The notes: generated by a model from the letters alone, not told the origin. 64,000 nucleotides of DNA from Stictocephala bisonia (GCA_035578905.1 JAQJVL010002664.1:1-64000); one strand, 5' to 3'. Counted from the first letter of the stretch, positions 22,563-33,269 are shown. Program-made: numbers and translations.

Positions 22563-23666
22563 TTCTGAATGTTACCGTTTTTGGTTACTACTTCATGATG
22601 TGAGAGGGCGTACATCTTTTACATCCCTGAAGACTGTAGCACAAATTGTTTCTTCATTTAAGAATGCCTGCTGAGCATGAGATTTGCTTGACCATGATTA
22701 AAATTAGGATCAAACTCTTCAAGAAGCGTCTGTCAAGAATTCCCTTACCAGATCCACAATATATTTGCAATAATTCTGGTGTTTTGTCACGTTTCAGATC
22801 CTATTTCACTTTGGGAAAATCACAAAGATATTATGTCTGAGGACATCAGGTGAGACCTGAAGAGAGAATCTATGAACGTTAATGATGCAAAAGTTGAAAC
22901 CTTAATATACAACAAATGTTTGTTTCTTATTGAGAATTGCGTCTTGGCTATGGGGGGTCAGTCTCTCGAAAAATATGGGTTTCCATACCCTTACATGGTA
23001 GTATATTGCTCACTGCTAACTCCAAGCAAGAGAAGTGGCTTGCAATACCATCGAACTCATGAAGTATACTAAAGAGAACAAACCACTTCCTAATGTTGGC
23101 CAAAACAGTTTATGAAGAAGTTTTAGCCGGTGTTATTTTGGGGTTTGGTCAAGTTTTCTTTCTGGACGTATCAAGAAGCACAGGAAAAACATTTCTCATA
23201 AACCTCATACCTTCCAGATTACGAAGGAATGGGAATATTGCATTGTAGTTGCTTACTCTGGTATTGCAGCGACCCTTAGAAGAAGAAAAAACAGCTCCTT
23301 CAGCCTTCAAACTTACCATTAATATCATAAATAATGAAAATCCAATGTGCAACATCTCTATGGAGAGAAATATTGCACAGGTATTAAGAGTAAGTAACTT
23401 ATTGTTTGGTATGAATGTACAATAGCCCACAGTGGGGATTTTGAGGCTCTAGACCAGGGGTCGGCAACTATTTTTGGGTGGGGTCCAGTCATATTTGAAA
23501 ATAAGTTTGGGGAGGTCCAGGAAAAAAAACTAGGCGAATATTCTTATACGCCTCCATCGAGTGAATCAAATTAACTCTCAAATCAATACTATTGATTATT
23601 GAATATATAAGTTTGAGTTTTGACTTAGATAAATAATATTAATGTTCATAGAAGAGTAACAACTGA

Positions 23667-23910
23667 TGGACACATACACACACACACACACACACACACC
23701 CGTTACAATTGATCCTGTACCTTCGGCGAACGCCATTAACCTGTGGGTAAGAAATTTTGAAGAAACTGCTAGTGTTACCAAGAAACGAGGTGGTAGTGTA
23801 AGGACGGCTCGTACTCCTGAGAATGTTAATCGCGTGCGTGAGGCTATAACATGAAGTCCACAAAAATCTGCAAAACGTCACAGTATAGAGCTCGGTCTTA
23901 GTGTCCAAAT
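23667..23910 (+). pseudogene. Mariner-like transposase HTH fragment with (CA)n, inside hAT 2
   Basis: After a (ca)n run at about 23676-23699, the plus strand reads ANAINLWVRNFEETASVTKK, then TARTPENVNRVREAI, a stop, and SPQKSAKRHSIELGLS. This is the pattern of the paired helix-turn-helix N-terminus of Tc1/mariner-type transposases. It lies within the hAT element in the opposite orientation to the hAT transposase, so it is a captured or inserted fragment. No ends were recognised. Confidence 0.65.
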
Positions 23911-24066
23911 AAAAATATTCAAAACCTTGTAATATTTGATTGCAAAATTTAACTAAAAACCTAATATAACCTAAATAAGAAGATTTACTAGATTTACCTC
24001 TTTCAGAGTGTCACTAAGTTTCCCACATAGGGCTGCCAGGTGAATTATGCATTGCTAAGATAGTTG

Positions 24067-24893
24067 TTACGCATTCTTTTCATTGATTCGCTTTGCAAGC
24101 CTCCTTTCTTTGCCGACCATAGCCCCCCAATCAGTTGGCAGAGACACCATTTTATCGTAACTAATGTTTGATTTTGTCATCAAGTCATCAAAAGTCTGGA
24201 ATAAATCTTCTTCACGAGTCTGGCCTTTAAATGGCAAGACTGCAAGGAATTTTTCTATTAATATATTATTTTCAATATCATAAAACTTCAACAAAATAGA
24301 CATTTGTTCGTCGTCAACAATATCATATGATTCACTGTGTTGTGGCGTAGCAAGACGTCTTTTGTAGAAGTTCTAGAAAACTCCTTTTATTGTCTCCGGC
24401 CAATATTTCAGTTCTTCTTGTATTGCTTTTAGCCGACGATGGAATATCTTGAAATGCGCCAACAACATCCTTGTTATTTTCAAAAAGTGTTGCGGCTACA
24501 CCTAACATACATTCTTTTACTATCTCAGAGTCTGAAAATGGCTTCTGGTGTTTGTTGAGCGTCCAATATACATGCAAAGCTGCATCTGCAGATTTTCCTT
24601 GCTCGCTCATACTTCGAACTAGTATGGATGTGCTTTTTTTGTAAAAATCTAGATATTGCTTGAGACTTTCTTGGCGAGCTTCACTTCCCAGAGGACAATT
24701 TTGATGAAACTGTTCATCGGTCGTTTCACGCCTCTTTAAAGTCGTACTTTAAATAAGAGCGACAGTTTTATTGCATATTAAGCAAACTGGAACAGCGCCA
24801 GGTCTATCAGGAAGTGTAAAACAATATTGTTCAGTTCATTCAGTCAAAAAATGTATATTTTCACTATCAACTTTAAGCTTTTTATGATCCATA
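24067..24893 (-). pseudogene. hAT 2 transposase remnant (N-terminal half)
   Basis: The minus strand from about 24893 starts with MDHKKLKVDSENIHF, has a stop, then PDRPGAVPVCLICNKTVAL, a BED-like zinc motif region. ESLKQYLDFYKKS follows, then the open pieces 24332-24610 (KPFSDSEIVKECMLGVAATL) and 24067-24303 (ISYDKMVSLPTDWGAMVG). The layout resembles the hAT group that gave rise to vertebrate ZBED5/GTF2IRD2-like proteins. In that block the first catalytic aspartate is usually in a 'VSVCTDGAPSM'-like motif; here it reads LPTDWGAM. The C-terminal dimerisation region is missing. Confidence 0.75.
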
Positions 24894-26095
24894 TCAATAA
24901 AAGTCAAAAATCAGGACCATCGCCTATAATTACTTAATATTTTATGTACAGTACTAATGAGGCTGGCCAAACTAAGCGGCGGTGGTGTTTAGGAAAAGGC
25001 TTTTTAAATTATATTTATAATTTATGTGATTGAGATATTAAAACATTTTTGGCGGTCCAGTCTTTGACCTTCCGCGGTCCGGACATGGACCGTGGTCTGC
25101 CAGTTGCCGACCGCTGCTCTAGACAGAACGCTGCAAGACATCTGTAACGACAGAAATGTGATGGGAAGTATAACAGGGCTTTGAGCAGAGAATTTAGACA
25201 TACTGTACCAGTAGTACCCAGGGGAATATGTGCCGATGAGGTAAAAACATGTTTGAAGTCATTATACTTATGGCCATCAGTGAAGCTTCTTTCTTTAAGC
25301 ATTAATTTGCAAGTCCACATTAGAGGCTGAGCAGGCAAGAATATTTTCAGACTTCCTCATACGACTAGGGAATGGTGGTATAACAGAGGAAAGTAGAAAA
25401 ATCAAATTGCCAGCTGGTGACTGATATTGAAACTTTGACTACAGCATTGTACCTAAACATTCAAAATATTTCAGTTAAAGACATGGCTTGGTTTAGAGAA
25501 AAGCAATTTTAAACACTAAAAATGAAACTACTTCAGAAATTAACAACATATTATTAGAAAGGCTTACAGAAAAAATGCATTACAAGTCAGTGGATTCAGT
25601 TGTAGAAATTGAAGATATTATGCTCTATGCAATTGAGTTACTTCATACTTCAAATCCTCCAGGCCTCCCAAACATGTTTCAAAGGCAGGTGCACCTATAA
25701 TGCTGTTAATGAACCTTCAACCACCAAAATTATGTAACAGTACCAGACTTCAAGTCACATACCTTCATAAAGACCTAATAGAAGCCATTATCTGTACAGG
25801 CTAAGTTCGAGGGGAAATATGTTTTATCCCTCACATATCTCTGATCACATCTAAGAATGTAAGGATATGCCGTTTCAGTTCAAACGACTCCAGTTCCCGG
25901 TTCGAGTCTGTTTTGCTATCACTATAAACAAATCACAGGGTCAAACTCTCAAGGTGGTTGGAGTAGACTTGAGCATGACTGCTTTTCACATGGCCAACTT
26001 TATGTTCCCTGTTTCAGAGTGAGCTCTCCTCAAAATCTAATAATAATACATCAGGAAGGCAATGCAGTCGTTTATAAAGAGGTTCTATAATTTAA

Positions 26096-27640
26096 GTTTA
26101 CATAGTGCATAAATTTACAAAAATATAACATGATAAAAAAATACTGTACTACTGTACTAGTAAATCTTCCTATCTACATATTGAAGAAGCTCTTGGTCGT
26201 CCTTCCATCCTAACGATAGCACATGGTGAAGAGGAAGGTCAGATTTAGATTGAAACACTTTGAAATAATTCTTTAAATTATACATGTTGTAATGTAAACA
26301 CCACTCATTGTAGTATTGTATGTAATGAACAAGGATATTTTGATTGATAGATGGGTGGATTGGAAGGGGTATGAAGGAGACCATCAAAACAGTAGAATCA
26401 ATTCTTTTACCGTAGTAAAGCACAGGTAACATGCTAGTCTGTGTATACAAAAAGCAAAGCCCTGGCTGACTCATTCAAATTCAAAACATCCTTTATTATG
26501 AGATAAACTGGGGAATTTAAAGCTGGTCTAATGTCTTTAGTAAGATAGGGTTGAATTTATAAGTTTCTTGCTCAGCTGGATCCAAATCAATCTAGAAGTC
26601 ACAATTTGGAAGGTGGATAAGCCCAATTTCAAATTTTAATTTCATTCCAAAGGGCCGAGGTAAGAGACATCTTGGAAGCCAGCTTGGTTAATTATTTAAT
26701 TTGATTTTATGATAAAATAGAAAGATTGACGACCTGCAGAGACATCATTAATCCTGTTACCTAATGTTGCTTATGTCTAAAATACAGCAACAGCGAATTT
26801 TGAAGGCTAGATTTTGTAACAGAATTTTAAATTCAAAAAGGCTAAAACCCCGGCATCCTTATGAAAACCCCTGTAATTAATATTGAAGATTTTAATTTAG
26901 AAATATCCCCATTTCTAGAAATATCCCCATTCTAGAAATATCCCTGGGTAGCATCATTGCCATATTGAGTTTAAGTTTTATTAATTACATGATTTTTGCC
27001 CTAATATCCTTCTTTTTGCCCTAATCACTCCTTTTGACTCCTAATATCCCTAACCATAATAGTTCAGTGAGCCATTACCAATTTCTATAATCAAATAGAA
27101 AATATACTTATCCGGATATTCCGTTAGGCAATTGGTCCGTGTTCCAGACATCCTTCTTGTTCTCGAATTGAGAACAGACAGCATGGCCGTTTAACGAACC
27201 GTTTCGTTTCCACCATCCGTTGTATGCGCAAATAACTTGTGCGGTTGACTTAAGGTTTTGAATGCCAAGAGAAATGGTTGTGAGTAGTATAAAACAGGGA
27301 TGTCTCACGCTCTGCACAATTCAGTTATAATGTACATATTACGATACATTGAATAGCGTCAGAAATGTTACAGGTAAACTACAACTATTAATTGCCCAAA
27401 AAAACTAATAAACATTTGATCCATCACTGGTGGTATGGAGGCTATTAATTATCTGTGTGAAACATAACATTTATTTATACATTATTTTTATTTTCAATTA
27501 GAAAGTAATTCAATATTCATTTACTAAAATAGAAAAACTAAATAAGAATATATTAAATACAAGAAACTTATTTAAAGTGAAAATATAAAGTTTAAATAGT
27601 TGTCCTTGTTACATCGAGCTAACAATAGAATAACAATATA
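26096..27640. other. Spacer after Helitron 1
   Basis: The minus-strand frame at 26157-26474 (105 codons) has no recognised domain. At about 26897-26942 'aaatatccccatt' and 'tctagaaatatccc' repeat two or three times. Apart from the possible exon at 27108-27317 nothing was recognised. Confidence 0.4.
27108..27317 (-). CDS. Possible small terminal exon, unknown
   Basis: A 69-codon minus-strand frame with no ATG at its start. It is preceded by 'ttgtgcag' on the minus strand, which could be a splice acceptor. It translates to a hydrophobic leader-like stretch (HPCFILLTTISLGIQNL) followed by a polar segment rich in tryptophan, asparagine and cysteine (ICAYNGWWKRNGSLNG). Composition is less AT-biased than its surroundings, which is why it is listed. 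No family was recognised, no partner exon was found, and it may be chance. Confidence 0.2.
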   Translation of the reverse strand: MQSVRHPCFILLTTISLGIQNLKSTAQVICAYNGWWKRNGSLNGHAVCSQFENKKDVWNTDQLPNGISG

Positions 27641-28934
27641 CAGTGTGGAAGAAAAGTTCCGGAATAGATTATTCATTTCTGAACAATTACAGATAAAGCA
27701 ATAAAACTTGGTACATCAATACTGCACTTATTAATCTACTATTTTATGTAACTACCGGTTTTCTGTCATATCAGGGGGATGGCCCACAAAGAGTCAGAAG
27801 AAAATCTTAAATGAGAACATAGGTCAAGTAGTACATCAAATTAAAGGTCTATAGTATTAGAACATAAACCCACAAATCCGACCTCAAAAGATTTGTTTCT
27901 TAAAAATGACACTGTTTTAAAAAGATACAATGAAAGTCCTGTTTAAGTCGATTCATTGTTCTTTTCTTAGCTCAACTTAGAAAAGTTAAACTTTGTAAAT
28001 GCCTACTGGACAAGAAATAGTTTTTTATGATAGTCGGTGACTCTTCACTTCCAATTGATGATGGTCCACAAGGAGTTCGAGAAAATGTTTAAAGGGTTTG
28101 CCTAACACAGGTGAATACCTCAAACAGCGCTTAAAAAGATTGATCCAGTAAAAAAATGGCAGATGTTCAAAGATTTTCTTGATTGTAGTAAGACATTGCA
28201 TTAGTAGCCACAATTAAAGTGCACTACTAAATCAGAGAAAAATTGATGCCATATGCATTATGATTGTCATATAAATGTACATTATAAAGTTGGTCATGAA
28301 TAGAAGTTAGCAATTCGAATATTTACTCTAAAAATATTTGGTAACCATCACTTATTTCCATTCATATCTTTGAACATCTGCCATTTTGGATCAACCTTTT
28401 TAAGGGATGTTTGTGGTACTCATCTGTGCTAGGAACCCCTTTAAAATGATGTTCATCTTGACCTATGCTACTTTTAATATTTTTGTCGAATTCCTTGTGG
28501 ATCGTCATGAATTGAAAGTGAAGAGTCGCGAACTACCAAAAAACAATTTTTGAAGTCCAGTAGGCATTTGCAAAGTTTAACTTTCCCAACTTGAGCTAAG
28601 AAAAGAATAATAAACTGACTAAAACAGGACTTTCATTGCATCTTTTTAGAACTTTAAACCAGCGTCATTTTTAAAAGTGTGAACCTTTTGAGGCCGGATT
28701 TGTGGGTTTATTTTCTACTACTATAGACCTTTAATTTAATGTACTACTTGACTTATGCTCTCATTTAAGATTTTCTTCTGACTCATTGCGGGCCATCCCC
28801 CTTATTTGACAGAAAAACTGTAGTTACATCAAAATATACATTAATAGGTGCAGTATTGATGTGCTAAGTTTTATTGCTTCATCTGTAATCGTTCAGAAGT
28901 TAATAATATGTTCCGAGACTTTTCTTCCACACTG
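27641..28934. mobile_element. Long-hairpin (foldback) element 1, TA target
   Basis: The left arm, about 27641-28175, is the reverse complement, with scattered differences, of the right arm, about 28365-28934; only about 190 bp lies between. The termini are cagtgtggaagaaaagt and acttttcttccacactg, with TA on each side (27639-27640 and 28935-28936), as in Tc1/mariner-type insertions. No transposase frame exists; the 62-codon frame at 28025-28213 lies within the arm. A transcript across it would fold into a hairpin of over 500 bp. Confidence 0.88.
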
Positions 28935-29079
28935 TATTATTTTAGTATGGAAAAAAGTATTCTAAAATTAAAAAAGAATATTTAGATTAATAATACACAA
29001 AGAACAACTAAATTTGTGATCAGTCAGAGTGTTAAAAGTAAAAAAACAACTTTAATATTTAACTTAATGAACTAAAACT

Positions 29080-29278
29080 AAACTGATATCTAATAAAATT
29101 ATAAAGTGATTTTATGTTTTAAATCTGTTTCGCAAAACTCTTCCAAGGAGTAAGGAGCTAATTCAATCAAAAACTCTTTCAAGTTTTTCCTAAATTTTTC
29201 AACATTTTTCTCAAGCAAAAGGTTTCTGGGAATGTGATATAAGAGTTTTGTCCCAATAAATGTAGGTTTTTTTATCAA
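29080..29278 (-). pseudogene. LINE C-terminal fragment
   Basis: The minus strand reads YIGTKLLYHIPRNLLL, then KFRKNLKEFLIELAPYSLEE and FCETDLKHK, the usual last block of insect LINE ORF2 proteins (PSFIG-KLFNKLP...PFYSLEEF). No polymerase part and no clear tail accompany it. It sits between hairpin element 1 and zinc-finger exon 2. Confidence 0.6.
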
Positions 29279-29337
29279 ACTCTAAATTATGATATTCCAC
29301 TTGACCTCATGACTTGTGTGTAACCTCATATATAAAT

Positions 29338-30879
29338 TCACTGAAAACATTTAAATGGTTCACCTTCAGTGTGTGTCATCATATGTGTTATCAAATTGGA
29401 CTTTCGTGAAGTTGTATAAAAACACTGACTACATTTAAATGGCTTTTCTCCAGTGTGTGTCGTCATATGTGTTATCAAATTGGACTTTCGTGAAGTTGTA
29501 TAAACACACTGACTACATTTAAATGGCTTTTCTCCAGTGTGTGTCGTCATATGTGTTATCAAAGTGGACTTTCGTGAAGTTGTATAAACACACTGACTAC
29601 ATTTAAATGGCTTTTCTCCAGTGTGTGTCGTCATATGTGTTATCAAAGTGGACTTTCGTGAAGTTGTATAAACACACTGACTACATTTAAATGGCTTTTC
29701 TCCAGTGTGTGTCGTCATATGTGTTATCAAAGTGGACTTTCGTGAAGTTGTAAAAACACACTGAGCACATTTAAATGGCTTCTCTCCAGTGTGTGTCCTC
29801 ATATGTACTACCAATCTGGACTTCTTTGGAGTTGTATAAACACACTGAGCACATTTAAATGGCTTCCCTCCAGTGTGTGTCCTCATATGTTCTACCAATC
29901 TGGACTTCTTAGCACTTGCATAAACGCACTGAGTACATTTAAATGGCTTCTCTCCTGTGTGTATTCTTATATGTATTTTTAAATTAGACTTTTCCGCAGT
30001 TCTAAAAACACACTGAGTACATTTAAATGGCTTTTCTCCAGTGTGTCTTCTTATGTGTCTTATCAAATAGGACTTGTGTGAAGTTGAATAAGGACAGTGA
30101 GTGCATTTAAATGACTTCTCTCCTGTGTGTGTCCTCATGTGTCGTTCTAAGGAGAACCAATGGGACGTTGTATAAACACATTGATTACATTTAAATGGCT
30201 TCTCCCCAGTGTGTGTCCTCATATGTACTACCAATCTGGACTTCTTTGGAGTTGTATAAAGACACTGAGCACATTTAAATGGCTTCTCTCCAGTGTGTGT
30301 ACGCATATGTACCACTAGTTTGTCCTTCTGTGAAGATACATAATGACACCGAGTACATTTAAATGGCTTCTCTCCAGTGTGTGTCCTCATATGTTCTACC
30401 AATCTGGACTTCTTAGCACTTGCATAAACACACTGAGTACATTTAAATGGCTTTTCTCCAGTGTGTGTTCTTATGTGTCTTATCAAATATGACTTGTGTG
30501 AAGTTGAATAAGGACAGTGAGTGCATTTAAATGACTTCTCTCCTGTGTGTGTCCTCATGTGTCGTTCTAAGGAGAACCAATGGGACGTTGTATAAACACA
30601 TTGATTACATTTAAATGGCTTCTCCCCAGTGTGTGTCCTCATATGTACTACTGATTTGTCCTTCTGTGAAGATGTATAAAGACACTGAGTACATTTAAAT
30701 GGCTTTTCTACAGGTTGTGTCCTCATATGTGCTACTACGATACTCTCCTGTAAGGATTTATTAACACACTGAGTACATTGATATTGCTTATTTCCAGTAT
30801 GCTTTGTCATATTGTACATAGTGATATTTGTTCCTTTTGAGTTTTCTGATGTTAGGACAGTGTTCTCCAGACTGATTAC
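29338..30879 (-). CDS. C2H2 zinc-finger exon 2 (seventeen fingers)
   Basis: An intact terminal exon of a C2H2 zinc-finger protein, a predicted nuclear DNA-binding factor. The leader VISLENTVLTSENSK is followed by seventeen 28-residue fingers and a partial eighteenth ending PFKCFQ-stop. The first is degenerate (YQCTQCVNKS, with MRTQ replacing the second histidine pair end). A block of five fingers is repeated (HWFSL, HKSYL, then AKKSRL and PKKSRL types), and the last five fingers (TSRKSTLITHM or TSRKSNLITHM) are almost identical. The exon begins after 'ttttgtttaag' (acceptor at about 30880). The stop lies at a 31-bp deletion inside a finger unit. No first exon was found in the window. Confidence 0.85.
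   Translation of the reverse strand, partial: VISLENTVLTSENSKGTNITMYNMTKHTGNKQYQCTQCVNKSLQESIVVAHMRTQPVEKPFKCTQCLYTSSQKDKSVVHMRTHTGEKPFKCNQCVYTTSHWFSLERHMRTHTGEKSFKCTHCPYSTSHKSYLIRHIRTHTGEKPFKCTQCVYASAKKSRLVEHMRTHTGEKPFKCTRCHYVSSQKDKLVVHMRTHTGEKPFKCAQCLYTTPKKSRLVVHMRTHTGEKPFKCNQCVYTTSHWFSLERHMRTHTGEKSFKCTHCPYSTSHKSYLIRHIRRHTGEKPFKCTQCVFRTAEKSNLKIHIRIHTGEKPFKCTQCVYASAKKSRLVEHMRTHTGGKPFKCAQCVYTTPKKSRLVVHMRTHTGEKPFKCAQCVFTTSRKSTLITHMTTHTGEKPFKCSQCVYTTSRKSTLITHMTTHTGEKPFKCSQCVYTTSRKSTLITHMTTHTGEKPFKCSQCVYTTSRKSNLITHMTTHTGEKPFKCSQCFYTTSRKSNLITHMMTHTEGEPFKCFQ
29345..29770 (-). repeat. 84-bp tandem finger repeat, five near-identical units
   Basis: Five consecutive 84-bp units in the 3' part of exon 2 differ by only a few bases, for example 'atcaaattgg' versus 'atcaaagtgg'. 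They encode the same recognition helix (RKSTLITH or RKSNLITH) each time, whereas the more 5' fingers differ. This indicates recent unit-by-unit duplication. Confidence 0.9.
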
Positions 30880-30981
30880 CTTAAACAAAATAATATACTT
30901 AGTATATAATAATAATAAAAATAAAAAAAAAACACTATGCTAACACATAAAATCTAGAAATAGCTTTTTAAATACATTCTT

Positions 30982-31275
30982 ACATATGAGACGCTGACAC
31001 AACTTTGTTGGTATTTTAAGGTGAATATGAATGGTTATATGAGTGTAGGATGAGTGTAGTCTGGTTACTAACTGAGTTCAACTGTTCCTCAGAAAGGGCA
31101 ATTTATTAATAGCCCAACGGCAAGGCAACTAAGGGACCTACAGCTTTACGTGGAATCCGAACCACGTAGTGCTGGTCTGATTTTCAGCTAATTGACAAGC
31201 CTGATACACAGTTATCTCCCCCACACAACATGCGCACAATTATTACCACCCAACATGGACACCCCAGACTTCTCT
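30982..31275 (-). repeat. SINE-like dispersed repeat, copy 4
   Basis: Read on the minus strand it has, in order, 'ggggtgtccatgttgg', 'ggagataactg', 'tcaggcttgtcaatta', the perfect hairpin acgtggttcggattccacgt, 'gttgggctattaataaattg', 'tttctgaggaacagttgaac', and the end 'gcgtctcatatgtaagaatg'. It is the longest copy along with copy 1 and shows the tRNA T-arm-like stem best. Its palindrome is worn (acaaagttgt). It lies just upstream of zinc-finger exon 2, in the presumed intron. Confidence 0.65.
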
Positions 31276-31559
31276 AGTAGCATAATACGTGTTAGTACAT
31301 ATACATCACAAGTAAACGCCACACAGCTCAATTATATTACAAAATAAGCACAAAATGCACAAATATATGATAATACAAGTAAAAATGCACAAATATTATC
31401 ATGATCGATTTCAGTGAACCACGCTCACCTTCCTCAGACCAGAGGGATTCACAAAAGAATGGAAAATGATGTTCAACAACTTTTTCGCTAAATCGTTGTT
31501 GACAAAATTTTAACGACGCCATTGGATGGAATCGTCAAAATGGCAACTGCTGTGATATT

Positions 31560-32070
31560 ATTGGCTAATCCCTATTGGCTGTTACTTCTGTTCTTTTAAT
31601 CGCTCAAAATACATTATTAAAAACTATTTCGGAATTAAAATTAACCTGTTCATTCATTAGTTTATCACGACCCTTACATTTTTCTTTAAAAGTAAATAAC
31701 TCTTCCCAAGCATTCATAATCCTACCCTTCTTACAAACTTTTAGAATATCTACATTTTAATATATTTTATTCAAACTGTGGGTACAATTCAGAAGGTGTT
31801 TAGCTACATTAGATCTTTCAGATTTCTTATATTTAAAAGCAGACAGGGTTTTTGTATCTTTTGCTGAAATTTACAGTCTGACCTATATAAAACATATTAC
31901 AATCATTACAGTTAATGCTATATAATCCTGAATTATTGAATGTATCTTCACTTTCAATATTTGGGTGTAAAATGTTGGACATAGTATTACAAATGTAACT
32001 ACTATCTGGAGTTGCTCAAGTCTATAAGGAGTGAAGCAGCAGACAGCAAACAAACGAACAAGGACAACTT
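31560..32070 (-). pseudogene. Penelope-like element fragment 1 (GIY-YIG endonuclease)
   Basis: The minus strand reads SGLYSINCNDCNMFYIGQT, the GIY-YIG-type motif of Penelope-like retroelements, with the preceding block MSNILHPNIESEDTF. After a frameshift come KYKKSERSNVAKHLLNCTHS and KVCKKGRIMNAWEELFTFKE, then LMNEQVNFNSEIVFNNVF, the expected tail of the domain. The reverse transcriptase part is absent. Upstream on the other strand a short coiled stretch (QDSIQELKTKLASIEAEN at about 32108) is unrelated. Confidence 0.7.
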
Positions 32071-33235
32071 TGCTTTTCCCGAAAAAAAACTATGGTCTCG
32101 GTGCAAGATTCAATTCAAGAATTGAAGACTAAACTTGCTTCCATTGAGGCGGAAAATATGTGTAGTATAAAAACAACATTGTTTTACATAAACTAAGTAT
32201 AGTACAAATATACAGAAATTAGTGATCACCACAATTTCTTTTTTAATTCACTAAAAATATGTTATACATACTACGTGGTTCAAATTACTTCTAAAATGTA
32301 GATGAATACCTGATTTATAAAATAAATGTACTTGTAAAATTGTTACCTCAGCGCCAGCTTGGAGTTTAAAGTAGAATGAAAATCACTGTTCATTGAACAA
32401 TAAGTCTAGGCACGCGGCAGTGTTGCTACTAGTCAATGCTACTAGCCATAATAATAACAAATATTACTATAATAAACATCAAATAAAAATAATAATATAT
32501 CTTCAACACTTCCACAAACCACTAGTTGAGTAAGCTAATAATTTTTTAGTGTATTATACAAAAGGTTTGGTTTGAACTAACTGCAGCGTAAACAAAGACT
32601 TTCTAATGATTGGCAATTCAGGAATAAAATCAACTGGCTTTGTATATTTTGTATAGCCACCGCTTTGAAAATTAAAGTAAGTATTAAAGGAATTAATAAA
32701 AAAAAACGCTTTATTCCAGTTTAATTATAAAAAAAATACAAAATTACAAAAAAATGTCTCTTGCATAGACTATCGAGAGCTCCTCCAAGGCTCGTGTAAT
32801 ATTAATTACTAACTATGGTATTCTAAAGATATTTACAAGAAAAAAATATATATCTTAATTATTTTGAATTATTTAATTCTAAAAAAGTAACTTTTACAAT
32901 TATGAAGACGTTAAACTGTCATTACCAAAATATCTAGGCTAATTAAGAGCTAAATAATTCTACATAAAATTAAAATAAATAATAAAATTAATTAATTTAT
33001 TCAAAAAACCTAAAAGGATTGCGAACATTTAGATGTCTATGCTAATGAATTTACGTGTGAAAAAAATTGGTAATTTTTAAAAGTCAGTTAGGCAATCCGG
33101 TCTGTGCTTAACAATAATAATGAGAAAGTCATGTATACTGAGATTGAAGCAAGTTCTCTACATCATCCAGGCTGAGTTGATGGTATGCTTATACACGGCG
33201 ACACTGACACCTTCCAAGTGTAAACTCCAAGTGTA
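32071..33235. other. AT-rich spacer
   Basis: A short plus-strand stretch from about 32093 could be coiled coil (SIQELKTKLASIEAEN), perhaps a LINE ORF1 remnant, but it ends after about 34 codons. The rest, up to the start of LINE D, has no recognised feature. Confidence 0.35.
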
Positions 33236-33269
33236 AGAACATTACAATATATTCAAAATTCAAAGAACC

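Larger units (their letters stand above)
23455..25116 (-). mobile_element. hAT element 2, inserted in Helitron 1
   Basis: It is flanked by a perfect 8-bp target duplication CTCTAGAC (23447-23454 and 25117-25124). The ends match as inverted repeats: CAGGGGTCGGCAACT on the left and, read inward, CAGCGGTCGGCAACT on the right. At 1662 bp it is shorter than a complete hAT element, so it is internally deleted. The Helitron helicase frame resumes on both sides (GFEALDRTLQDI-type block), which confirms the edges. Confidence 0.93.
21303..26095 (+). mobile_element. Helitron 1 relic (OTU plus helicase), interrupted
   Basis: Degenerate but collinear plus-strand remnants give an OTU-type protease domain, then the characteristic Helitron spacer-helicase sequence, ending in the helicase motif NKSQGQTLKVVGVDL and a C-terminal region reading SPQNLIIIHQ in a shifted frame. 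The HUH replication initiator (Rep) domain expected between OTU and helicase was not found, so it is deleted or beyond recognition. A 71-bp x7 array (22061-22562) and an hAT element (23455-25116) interrupt it. Helitrons move by rolling-circle replication; this copy cannot. The terminal TC and hairpin-CTRR ends were not identified. Confidence 0.82.
21808..26095 (+). pseudogene. Helitron 1 PIF1-like helicase, decayed
   Basis: The pieces in order: a pre-helicase block (YYVHLKNCPRVYFTTNT, then LSAFFQLCATDDFAKSLLY) to 22060; FWLLLHDVRGRTSFTSLKTV at 22575-22640; IENCVLAMGGQSLEKYG at about 22930; a Walker A-like VSRSTGKTFLINL near 23165 (consensus GGTGKT, so the glycines are altered); then, after the hAT element, LQDICNDRNVMGS at 25130, FSDFLIRLGNGG at 25345, PKLCNSTRLQVTYLH near 25730, and motif VI FAITINKSQGQTLKVVGVDL at 25912. 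Many stops and frameshifts separate them. Members of this family unwind DNA during rolling-circle transposition. Confidence 0.8.
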
